Notes under the pieces: generated by a model
Database searches by the model: none
What the model was told of the DNA's origin: nothing
The model's input: the letters and a program-made list of their open reading frames with translations, nothing else
Part shown: positions 1 to 5,464 of the stretch, piece by piece
Position numbering within the stretch: position 1 is the first letter of the stretch
Layout of the letters: every line of letters starts with the position of its first letter
Position numbers and translations under genes: made by a program
DNA from: Actinomycetes bacterium
GTDB lineage: Bacteria > Actinomycetota > Acidimicrobiia > Acidimicrobiales > RAAP-2
Direction: 5' to 3'
DNA: 7,449 bases
Assembly (NCBI GenBank): GCA_021802025.1
Contig: JAKABC010000086.1
Span: 1-7,449 of the forward strand

Positions 1-1
1 G

Positions 2-493
2 GCGGCCCTCGTCGCCGGTCGAGGGCGGGTGAGCCTATCGGGCGTCGTCTTCGTGGACCCTTCCTTCCTCTCGCCCGCCCGCCAGGCCGAGGTGCACGGG
101 AGCGACGTGGCAGCCCAGCACGCGGCGTGGATGCGCCTCAGCGATTCTGAGGGGATCGCCGAGCTGCGGGCCCGACACCCCGGCCGCAGCCCGGAGGTCG
201 CCGAACTGCTGTGGCGCGCGCGTCGCGCGGCCCAGCGGGCCGCCTTCGACGTGCTCGTCCCGCCCGCGCCCGACTACCGCGAACTGGTGGGCGCCCTCAC
301 GGTGCCGTCGCTGCTCGTCGTGGGTGACACCGAGCCCGTCGTCGAGCCCAGAGTCCTCGACGAACTGCGGCGGCTCTGTCTCGAGATGCGCGTCGAGACC
401 GTCGCGGACGCCGGCCACGGCGTCGGGTTCGACCAGCCCGATCACCTCGCCGCCCTCGTGCGCGGTTTCCTCGCCTCGCTCGACGCGTCCTGA
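2..493 (+). CDS. alpha/beta hydrolase, C-terminal part (5' end outside window)
   Basis: The frame is open from the left edge, so the gene starts upstream; the in-frame GTG at 29 lies inside the conserved fold and is not a likely start. The visible 163 residues resemble the second half of an alpha/beta-hydrolase. A beta strand ending in Val-Asp-Pro (residues 14-20, GVVFVDP) is followed by a helical cap-like stretch (about 30-95). A core strand reads PSLLVVGD (102-109), and then comes the catalytic-His loop DAGHGVGFDQPD (136-147, His139), followed by the usual closing helix. The nucleophile elbow (GxSxG) would lie upstream and cannot be checked. The position that normally carries the catalytic Asp after the GxxD turn is Glu111 (GDTEPVV), a conservative but less common choice. 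Substrate unknown; esterase, peptidase and lactonase roles are all possible. It converges on the VOC gene with only 16 bases between the stop codons and no clear terminator hairpin. Confidence 0.8.
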   Translation, partial: AALVAGRGRVSLSGVVFVDPSFLSPARQAEVHGSDVAAQHAAWMRLSDSEGIAELRARHPGRSPEVAELLWRARRAAQRAAFDVLVPPAPDYRELVGALTVPSLLVVGDTEPVVEPRVLDELRRLCLEMRVETVADAGHGVGFDQPDHLAALVRGFLASLDAS

Positions 494-509
494 GCCGGGC
501 GGCGGTCCC

Positions 510-926
510 TCAGTGCGAGGCGATCATCCAGCGCACGCCGAAGCGATCGAGGCAGGTGGACCAGTACTGGCCCCAGCCCATCATCTGGGGCGTCTGGAAC
601 TCGGTCGAACCCTGGCTGAGCGCCTCGTAGAGCCGGTCGACCTCGGCGCGGTCGTCGAGCGCCAGGACGATCGTGGTGTTGTTGCCCACGCGGCACTCGT
701 GGCCGAGCGAGGCGAGCATGTCGGTCGCCATGAGGATGTGCCCGGCGAGGATCTCCACCTCGGCGTGCATGACGAGCGAGCGCTCGGACTCGGCGACCTC
801 CAGTCCGGGCATGTCCGCGAAGCGCACGATCGGCCCGACGAAGTCGGTCCCGAAGAGCTCGGCGTAGAAGGTGAACGCCTCTTCGGCGGTGCCCGGGAAG
901 TTCAGGTACGTACTGACGCGGCTCAT
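510..926 (-). CDS. VOC superfamily protein, PhnB/glyoxalase-like
   Basis: A 138-residue protein matching the short PhnB-like branch of the vicinal-oxygen-chelate fold. The N-terminus (SRVSTYLNFPGTAEEAFTFYAELFG, about residues 2-26) is the typical first beta strand plus the 'EAFxFYxxxFG' helix. A central MHAEVEI/HILMATD region (53-69) and the D-rich strand with 'DRLYEALSQG' (92-106) follow. The end, WGQYWSTCLDRFGVRWMI (118-135), is the family's closing signature. The ATG at 926 is chosen because a GAGAGGGG Shine-Dalgarno (931-938) sits 4 bases upstream; the open frame continues further upstream but shows no family similarity there. PhnB-like proteins are cytosolic dimers. Many have no known substrate, and the name alone does not imply phosphonate metabolism. 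No metal ligands were assigned with certainty, so enzymatic activity is open. It appears monocistronic, with a 13-bp element upstream shared with the next gene on the other strand. Confidence 0.88.
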   Translation of the reverse strand: MSRVSTYLNFPGTAEEAFTFYAELFGTDFVGPIVRFADMPGLEVAESERSLVMHAEVEILAGHILMATDMLASLGHECRVGNNTTIVLALDDRAEVDRLYEALSQGSTEFQTPQMMGWGQYWSTCLDRFGVRWMIASH

Positions 927-963
927 CGATCCCCTCTCGCTCGCGCTGGGTGAATCATGCCGG

Positions 964-976
964 GTCCGCACCCACC
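964..976 (-). repeat. 13-bp element GGTGGGTGCGGAC, copy upstream of the VOC gene
   Basis: Read on the minus strand this is GGTGGGTGCGGAC, ending about 37 bases upstream of the VOC ATG. The identical 13-mer occurs on the plus strand at 1206-1218, upstream of the small membrane protein. The two copies are inverted and each points toward its own gene, as expected for a shared operator or promoter element. Sequence identity is seen directly; the function is inferred. Confidence 0.5.
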
Positions 977-1155
977 GGCGCAATTGGCTCCGCGCGGGTC
1001 GGGCCACGCGAAGCCGACGTCCGGGAGCGAACCACTCCTCGCCCGCGACGCGAGCGCCGCGGCCACCGGGGTGGCGCGAGTGCGAGAACCCCTGCCGGCC
1101 GGGGCAACACGCTGTGGTGGACGGTCCTCCTCGCCATCCCTCGCTCGACGGCACC

Positions 1156-1199
1156 CCGCGGTCTCCGGGTGAGTGGAAATAGGGGGAGGCGGACCGCGG
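1156..1199. repeat. inverted repeat with 8-bp arms
   Basis: CCGCGGTC (1156-1163) and GACCGCGG (1192-1199) are perfect reverse complements separated by 28 bases that include a purine-rich AGGGGGAGG run. It could be an operator or a 5'-leader stem upstream of the small membrane protein. In DNA this GC-rich an 8-bp match at this distance can also arise by chance. Confidence 0.35.
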
Positions 1200-1205
1200 A
1201 ATCAG

Positions 1206-1218
1206 GGTGGGTGCGGAC
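1206..1218 (+). repeat. 13-bp element GGTGGGTGCGGAC, copy upstream of the small membrane protein
   Basis: Exact second copy of the 13-mer found on the other strand at 964-976. It ends 24 bases before the GTG at 1243. If translation instead starts at the GTG at 1207 the element would overlap the start codon, which is one reason to prefer 1243. Function inferred only from the mirrored placement. Confidence 0.5.
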
Positions 1219-1242
1219 GACCCGACGCGCGACGATAGAGGG

Positions 1243-1431
1243 GTGATCGTCCTCGAGTGGCTCGTCGCGACGGCGGCCACCGCCTCGCTGGTCGCCCTCG
1301 TGGGGCTCGGCGTCGCCGCCGGCGCCTCGGCTATCGCCGTGACGCGTCTGTGGCGCGAGGACCAGAGTCGCAGCGCCGACCTCGACCGCGTCCTCGACGA
1401 GGTGCTGAGCGGGACCCGCGAGCCCGTCTAG
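1243..1431 (+). CDS. small putative single-span membrane protein, unknown function
   Basis: Sixty-two codons from the GTG at 1243. I do not recognise the family. A hydrophobic segment rich in Ala/Val/Leu/Gly (about residues 5-33) is followed by a positive anchor (TRLWRE, 34-39) and a charged amphipathic tail (about 40-60, with LDRVLDEVLSG). This is the layout of a small inner-membrane protein with a short cytoplasmic tail. The start is uncertain: an in-frame GTG at 1207 would add 12 hydrophilic residues, and neither start has an ideally spaced ribosome site (AGAGGG abuts 1243; AGGGGGAGG lies 17 bases before 1207). Its TAG stop overlaps the stop of the convergent oxidoreductase gene within one CTAG. 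Protein-like composition and the topology support it; small size and no recognised homologue argue for caution. Confidence 0.5.
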   Translation: MIVLEWLVATAATASLVALVGLGVAAGASAIAVTRLWREDQSRSADLDRVLDEVLSGTREPV

Positions 1432-3632
1432 TCGCGCGCCGCGCTCGAGCGTCGAGCGAGCACCTGGGCGGCCACGCGGTGGGCGAACGCCTCGGGCTTG
1501 GTGGGACGGATTCGGGCGCCCTCGGCGCGGTCCTGAGGCCCGAAGGCCGCGCTCACCACGACCGACCCGCCGTGGGCCTCGACCTGATGGGCCAGCTCGG
1601 CCGGGGCGGTGCGGGGGTTGACCCCGTAGGTGCAGAAGAGGGCCACCGGCCGACCCCCGAGCCACGGCAACCCGTCGACGAAGTCGCGCATCGCGCTCGC
1701 CGCGCGCACGCGCGCGACGACGAGCCCCTCGACCCAGCTGCCCAGCACCAGCGCGTCGGCCTGGGCGACGCTCAGGGCGTCGACGCGCTCGACCGGCAGC
1801 ACCGAGACCTCCGCGCCCGAGCGGCGCAGCTCGTCGCCGACGACCTCGGCGAGACGCGCCGTCGTGCCACTCGCGCTGGCGTAGGCGACGAGCACCCGGG
1901 GCGCCGACGGCTCGCCGCCGTGCGCGCGCCCGTCGCGCGAGGGTCGCGCGTCGAGCACGGCGCGGGCCGCCCGACGACCCTGGGCCATCGCCTCGACGAC
2001 CGTCGAGGGCCCGGTGAGCGCGTCGCCCGCCGCCCAGAGCCGCTCGCGCCGGGGCATCGCCGACTCCCAGAGGCCGACCTCGCGATCGAGCGCGAGGGCA
2101 CCGACGGGCTGGGCGAAGCACGACGCGCTGGCGGGGTTCGCCAGGATCCCACTCGCGTTCCAGCGACCCGGGGCGAACCCCCGGTGGCGCTTGACGATGG
2201 GGGTCTGGGGCACGCGCTCGCGTAGGCCCTCGTCGATGCGGTAGCCCATGGCCATCACCACGAGGTCGACCGCGAGGACGTCGAGGGCGTCGGCTGACAC
2301 CACCGGGGTGCTCGTGCGCTCCCGCTGGGTCGTGTGGGACAAGAGGGCGCGCACGACGCGACCGTCGAAGCCCTCCAGGCTGGTGAGCGTGCGCGAGAAG
2401 CGCACGTCGACCCCCTCGGCGCGGGCCTCGGCCAGCTCGTCGGGCCGGGCCAGGGCGAAGCGCTCGTCCAGCCAGTCGACGCACGTCGCGTCGAGGCCGA
2501 GGCGACGAGAGAGGCGCGCCACGTCCATCGCGGTGTTGCCGGCGCCCAGCACGAGGACCCGACGGCCCCGCCCAGGCGCGATACCGAGCGACGCGCGAAA
2601 CGCCGCGGGGTCCCCACCCGGGTCCAGGGCGGCCTTGGCCCCCTGGAGGAAGTCCGTCGCGGTGCCCACCCCCGCGAGGTCCGCACCGGGCACCGACAGG
2701 CGCATGGCCTGGCCGGCCCCGTGGGCCATCACCAGGGCGTCGTGGGCCTCGAGGAGCTGGTCGAGGTCAGCGGGTTCGACGCTCGTCGCGAGGCGCAGGT
2801 CGACGCCCGCGGCGACCAAGTCCTCCCAGGGCCGGCGAGCGACCTCGTCGGGCAGGGTGAAGTCGGGGATCCCCCACACCAGCAGGCCGCCGGGCCGGTC
2901 GTCGCGCTCGTAGACGGTCACCTGGGCGCCCCCGGCGAGCAGCTCGTAGGCGGCACCGATCGCGGCCGGGCCCGAGCCGACGATCCCGACCGAGAGGGCC
3001 GTCGCGGCCGGCTCGACGACGACCGGCGCCGGGACGGCGACCTGGTCGGCGATGAAGCGCTCGAGCCGACCGATGGCGACCGGCTCGCCCCCGGCGAGCG
3101 ACCAGGTGCACGAGCCCTCGCACTGGGCGGCCTGGTTGCAGACCCGCGAGCACACGTCGGGCAGGACAGTCGTGCGCCGCAAGATCGCGTGGGCGGTCTC
3201 GAGGTCGTGGTCCCGAATCGCCGCCACGAAGGCGGGGATGTCGTTGTGGGCCGGGCAGCCGCGCACGCAGGTCGGGTCGGGACAGGCCAGGCACCGGTTG
3301 GCCTCGGCGATCGCCTCGTCCCAGGTGGCGTAGCCCGGGCGCGTCTCGGTCACGTTCGCGTGCAGCTCGATCGGGTGACGCACCGGCGGGTCGACCCGAG
3401 TGGCCAGCGCGAGCGGGCCCTCGACGACGATCGCGCTGAACGGGCAGGTGCGCTCGCACTGGCGACACCCCACGCACGCGGCGTCGTCGGCCTGGGCCGT
3501 CCAGCTCGCGCTCTCCATGGACAGCGCCCCCACCGGGCAGCGGATCACGCACTCCTGGCAGCCGGCGCAGCGGTCGACAAAGACGGTGACGTGGCGGCCG
3601 GTGTCTGTGCGCTCGGTCTCGGTGATGGTCAT
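1428..3632 (-). CDS. ferredoxin / GltD-AegA-like FAD-NAD(P) oxidoreductase / flavodoxin fusion
   Basis: A 734-residue cytosolic redox protein in three parts. (1) N-terminal two-cluster ferredoxin: Cys22-25-28-32 and Cys53-56-59-63, each C-x2-C-x2-C-x3-C-P. (2) Glutamate-synthase-small-subunit type oxidoreductase, about 95-565. It has its own Fe-S helical domain (Cys114, 117, 122, 126 and Cys161, 165, 171, 175), a FAD dinucleotide fold (GSGPAAIGAA from 219, Glu242, then GGLLVWGIPDF at 248-258), an NAD(P) fold (GAGNTAMD, 363-370) and the closing FAD motif AAGD (534-537) with STVVEAMAQGRRAA (543-556). (3) Flavodoxin domain, about 578-726, with FMN phosphate loop S-A-S-G-T-T (586-591). Parts 1 and 2 match E. 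coli AegA/YgfT architecture; the fused flavodoxin is extra. No glutamate synthase large subunit is nearby, so glutamate synthesis is not implied. ATG at 3632 is fixed by AGGAG at 3638-3642, which overlaps the upstream gene's stop, giving 8 bases between genes and probable translational coupling. Likely role: shuttling electrons between NAD(P)H, ferredoxin-type clusters and flavodoxin; partner unknown. Confidence 0.92.
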   Translation of the reverse strand: MTITETERTDTGRHVTVFVDRCAGCQECVIRCPVGALSMESASWTAQADDAACVGCRQCERTCPFSAIVVEGPLALATRVDPPVRHPIELHANVTETRPGYATWDEAIAEANRCLACPDPTCVRGCPAHNDIPAFVAAIRDHDLETAHAILRRTTVLPDVCSRVCNQAAQCEGSCTWSLAGGEPVAIGRLERFIADQVAVPAPVVVEPAATALSVGIVGSGPAAIGAAYELLAGGAQVTVYERDDRPGGLLVWGIPDFTLPDEVARRPWEDLVAAGVDLRLATSVEPADLDQLLEAHDALVMAHGAGQAMRLSVPGADLAGVGTATDFLQGAKAALDPGGDPAAFRASLGIAPGRGRRVLVLGAGNTAMDVARLSRRLGLDATCVDWLDERFALARPDELAEARAEGVDVRFSRTLTSLEGFDGRVVRALLSHTTQRERTSTPVVSADALDVLAVDLVVMAMGYRIDEGLRERVPQTPIVKRHRGFAPGRWNASGILANPASASCFAQPVGALALDREVGLWESAMPRRERLWAAGDALTGPSTVVEAMAQGRRAARAVLDARPSRDGRAHGGEPSAPRVLVAYASASGTTARLAEVVGDELRRSGAEVSVLPVERVDALSVAQADALVLGSWVEGLVVARVRAASAMRDFVDGLPWLGGRPVALFCTYGVNPRTAPAELAHQVEAHGGSVVVSAAFGPQDRAEGARIRPTKPEAFAHRVAAQVLARRSSAARD

Positions 3633-3637
3633 CTCGT

Positions 3638-3642
3638 CTCCT
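3638..3642 (-). promoter_or_regulatory. ribosome binding site of the redox fusion, overlapping upstream stop
   Basis: AGGAG on the minus strand, 5 bases before the ATG at 3632. Its first two bases are part of the TAG stop (3641-3643) of the polyferredoxin gene. This decides the start and excludes the long upstream extension of the same frame. Confidence 0.8.
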
Positions 3643-5218
3643 AGTTCGCGGCGTTCATCCACACGTACAGCACGGCGACCACGACGCCCAGGGCGCCCGC
3701 GAGCGCCGTCGCGGCGATCCGCACCGCGAGGGGCCGGCGGCTCAGCGGGGCGAGGTCCCGCCCGGCGATCCGCCAGCTGGCCCACATCGCCGCCGCGGTG
3801 CCGAGCGCGATCACCAGGTCCTGAACGGCGATGATCCCGGCGTTCGAGGCGATGAGCGACGCGTGGTAGAGCCGCGACGAGGTCGAGCCGAATCCGAAGA
3901 GGTGGCCGATCGACACCGGCACGCGCGGCACGTAGCGCAGGAACTTGGGCAGCTGGCGGGCGAAGTAGTCGGCGCCCACGACCGGGATGATCCCGTACAT
4001 GAGGGGTACGAAGTACCCGCGGAACAGGCTCGTGCGCTCGACGAAGGAGGTACCCCCGGGCGCCAGAACGACGTCGCGCCGGGCGAAGGCCGCGCTGAAG
4101 AGCCGCCCGACAACCGCCAGCGCCACGGCCACCGCGGCGATGATCCCGACGTAGTCGACGGGGTTGGGGTACTGGGGGAAGTGGAGGTGGGCGTTCAGCC
4201 AGTTGTCGAGAGAGACGAAGGACGCGAGCGCGTTCACCTGCTGGTAGAGCACCAGGCCGAAGAGCAGCGCCACCGACCAGGCCACGTCGGCCCGGCGCCG
4301 GGCGGGCGCCACCACCGAGGTGAGCGGCGGTTGGAGGTAGAGGCCGATGTTGTCGGAGGGGCAGGCCTTGTAGCACTCGGTGCACAGCCCGCACATCGCG
4401 TTGGAGTCGGCACTGCCCGGCCAGGTGTACCACGGGCAGCCGAACCCCTCGGCGTCGCCGCGCATGCAGTCCTTGGTCTCACAGCTGAGACAGACCGACC
4501 GGTCCCGAGTGCGGAAGCCCGCCACCGAGCCCATCGAGCCGACGGTGCCGATCAGCGCCGAGAGCGGGCAGACGTAGCGGCAGAAGGTGCGCCGCTCGAA
4601 GGTGAGGAAGAAGACGAGCGCCGTGCCCACGATGCCGAGCACCATGAAGCTCGTGGCCATCGGGTTGCCCGGCCCGGCGATGTTGAAGAACTCCTCGATC
4701 CAGGTCAGCACCAAGAACGCCCCGACCGAGAGCAAGAAGCCGTACTGGGCGACCCGCTCGGGCATTTTGAGCCCGAGGCCCAGGCTCTTGGTCGTGCGCT
4801 TGAAGAAGGTGCGCCGCTGGACCCACTCGCCGAATCCCCCGAAGGGGCACATGGCGCACCAGGCCCGCCCGACGACGACCATCATCACGAAGACGAGGCA
4901 GAACCACAGGTACCAGGTGATGGCGGTGGCGAAGTTGAGCCCCGGCACCACGGTGCCCACGATCCCGATCGCGATCACGAGCCAGAAGATGATCTGGTTG
5001 GGCAGGATGAGGAAGAACTGCAGGCGGCGGTCGCGCAAGATCCCGCCCACCTTCTTCAGGCGCGCGACGTCGAGGCCCCGGGGCGGGTCGGTAGCCGCGA
5101 AGTGGCCCGTCGCCTCGGGGTCGACCGGCGGTCGGGTCCGGATGGCCACGGGGATCGGGTCGACCTGGTGGCTGCGCACGAAACCCGACCTGGACTGGTC
5201 CTCGCTGAGAAGTGCCAT
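3641..5218 (-). CDS. NosR/NapH-type membrane polyferredoxin (4Fe-4S binding)
   Basis: A 525-residue polytopic membrane protein with about eight or nine hydrophobic spans (for example about 66-91, 99-117, 189-206, 312-332, 353-374, 399-417, 462-481 and 499-521). It has the NosR/NapH/CcoG-family pattern: GRAWCAMCP (Cys121, Cys124) and FCRYVCP (Cys213, Cys217) next to membrane spans, then a cytoplasmic cluster region with Cys243, 246, 251, 261 and a classic ferredoxin motif C-x2-C-x2-C-x3-C-P (Cys276, 279, 282, 286). Family members pass electrons between quinol or soluble donors and membrane or periplasmic acceptors. None of the usual partners (NapA, NosZ, cbb3 oxidase) is in the window, so the acceptor is unknown. 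A FesM-like role in cyclic electron flow is another possibility. ATG at 5218 is chosen over ATGs at 5233 and 5266 because AGGGG (5223-5227) lies 4 bases upstream. It is first in the operon, followed 8 bases later by the redox fusion, which could feed or receive its electrons. Confidence 0.88.
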   Translation of the reverse strand: MALLSEDQSRSGFVRSHQVDPIPVAIRTRPPVDPEATGHFAATDPPRGLDVARLKKVGGILRDRRLQFFLILPNQIIFWLVIAIGIVGTVVPGLNFATAITWYLWFCLVFVMMVVVGRAWCAMCPFGGFGEWVQRRTFFKRTTKSLGLGLKMPERVAQYGFLLSVGAFLVLTWIEEFFNIAGPGNPMATSFMVLGIVGTALVFFLTFERRTFCRYVCPLSALIGTVGSMGSVAGFRTRDRSVCLSCETKDCMRGDAEGFGCPWYTWPGSADSNAMCGLCTECYKACPSDNIGLYLQPPLTSVVAPARRRADVAWSVALLFGLVLYQQVNALASFVSLDNWLNAHLHFPQYPNPVDYVGIIAAVAVALAVVGRLFSAAFARRDVVLAPGGTSFVERTSLFRGYFVPLMYGIIPVVGADYFARQLPKFLRYVPRVPVSIGHLFGFGSTSSRLYHASLIASNAGIIAVQDLVIALGTAAAMWASWRIAGRDLAPLSRRPLAVRIAATALAGALGVVVAVLYVWMNAAN

Positions 5219-5275
5219 CGCGCCCCTATCCATCCGGTGGCCACGTCCGTATCTCCGTGGTTCCACTCAACTATG

Positions 5276-5291
5276 TACGTAGTACCACGTA
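5276..5291 (-). promoter_or_regulatory. 7-2-7 dyad, putative NarL-family operator of the redox operon
   Basis: On the minus strand this reads TACGTGG-TA-CTACGTA, two heptamers in inverted orientation with a 2-base spacer and 6 of 7 positions symmetric. Its right arm is part of the 10-mer ACTACGTACA (5274-5283 on the minus strand), found again upstream of the response regulator. The 7-2-7 spacing is the arrangement known for NarL dimers, but the heptamer is not the E. coli NarL consensus. It lies about 58-73 bases upstream of the polyferredoxin ATG. Confidence 0.6.
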
Positions 5292-5324
5292 ATTAGGGTC
5301 CCGCTCAATCGCCGGGGCCATAAA

Positions 5325-5338
5325 GGGACTAAAGTCCC
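5325..5338. promoter_or_regulatory. DosR/DevR-box-like palindrome GGGACTAAAGTCCC
   Basis: A perfect 6-2-6 palindrome identical to the core of the mycobacterial DosR (DevR) box, GGGACTWWAGTCCC. The flanks (AAA before, ATA after) do not match the outer positions of the 20-bp consensus. It lies 106 bases upstream of the polyferredoxin ATG and 131 bases upstream of the response-regulator start. Known DosR boxes confer induction by hypoxia, NO or CO. Assignment rests on sequence match only. Confidence 0.6.
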
Positions 5339-5348
5339 ATAGCCCAAC

Positions 5349-5371
5349 GACGGGGCTGAAACCGCCCCGTC
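5349..5371. repeat. GC hairpin, 8-bp perfect stem, 7-base loop
   Basis: GACGGGGC (5349-5356) pairs with GCCCCGTC (5364-5371) around the loop TGAAACC. There is no T-run on either side, so it is not a canonical intrinsic terminator. It starts 10 bases right of the DosR-box core. Confidence 0.55.
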
Positions 5372-5376
5372 ACCGG

Positions 5377-5407
5377 CCCTCCGCGGCCCCCACGAGGGCC
5401 CGGAGGG
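5377..5407. repeat. GC hairpin, 12-bp stem with one bulged base
   Basis: CCCTCCG (5377-5383) pairs with CGGAGGG (5401-5407), and GGCCC (5385-5389) pairs with GGGCC (5396-5400), with a single bulged C at 5384 and a 6-base loop. No T-run follows on either strand. It lies just upstream of the response regulator's dyad, and a GTG at 5407 that would extend the regulator frame falls in its last base. Confidence 0.55.
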
Positions 5408-5415
5408 TGACAAAG

Positions 5416-5431
5416 ACCGTAGAACTACGTA
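5416..5431 (+). promoter_or_regulatory. 7-2-7 dyad, putative operator of the response regulator gene
   Basis: ACCGTAG-AA-CTACGTA, with 5 of 7 positions symmetric (the inner CGTAG-AA-CTACG is perfect). It contains most of the 10-mer ACTACGTACA (5424-5433), present in the same gene-relative orientation before the divergent operon. A tandem ACGTAC-ACGTAC follows at 5427-5438. It ends 38 bases before the GTG start, where an activator site overlapping a -35 would lie, suggesting autoregulation. Confidence 0.55.
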
Positions 5432-5457
5432 CACGTACCCGTAGGGTGTGCCACAGT

Positions 5458-5464
5458 GGGGAGG
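5458..5464 (+). promoter_or_regulatory. ribosome binding site of the response regulator
   Basis: GGGGAGG, 5 bases before the GTG at 5470. It decides that start over in-frame GTGs at 5407, 5446 and 5464. Confidence 0.8.

Larger units (their letters stand above)
927..1242. other. gene-poor interval with inverted repeats, divergent promoter region
   Basis: About 316 bases lie between the start of the VOC gene and the likely start of the small membrane protein. Open frames cross it on both strands, but none resembles a protein family, and I treat them as shadows. The visible structure is three repeats: the 13-mer GGTGGGTGCGGAC once on each strand (964-976 and 1206-1218), an 8-bp inverted repeat (1156-1163 with 1192-1199), and a short imperfect GC dyad near 1089-1104. 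It most likely carries the promoters of the two divergent genes. No convincing -35/-10 pair could be assigned. Confidence 0.6.

Noticed and set aside
494..509. Possible bidirectional terminator between the hydrolase and VOC genes
   Set aside because: Sixteen bases with no inverted repeat able to form a stable stem and no T-run.
1171..1178. GAGTGGAA shared with the minus strand at 5261-5268, upstream of the polyferredoxin gene
   Set aside because: Only 8 bases, at different distances from the two genes and with no symmetry; chance is a sufficient explanation.
927..1280. N-terminal extension of the VOC protein to 256 residues
   Set aside because: The extension has low-complexity Arg/Ser/Gly composition and no family similarity, whereas the ATG at 926 has a strong GAGAGGGG ribosome site and begins the fold exactly.
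955..2484. Long minus-strand frame of 509 codons
   Set aside because: It is a shadow of the redox fusion and the gene-poor interval, extremely rich in Arg/Gly/Ala/Pro, with no motif.
1428..3632. Glutamate synthase small subunit (gltD) or dihydropyrimidine dehydrogenase subunit
   Set aside because: The core resembles GltD, but the added ferredoxin and flavodoxin domains and the absence of a large-subunit gene nearby argue against glutamate synthesis, and no pyrimidine-binding domain is present.
3633..4433. Upstream extension of the redox-fusion frame, giving about 1001 codons
   Set aside because: The extra 267 residues lie antiparallel-free but out of frame inside the polyferredoxin gene, are Arg/Pro-rich and show no domain. 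A good ribosome site marks the ATG at 3632.
3863..5296. Long plus-strand frame of 477 codons antisense to the polyferredoxin gene
   Set aside because: His/Arg/Glu/Gly-rich translation typical of the antisense of a GC-rich membrane-protein gene; no start signal or domain.
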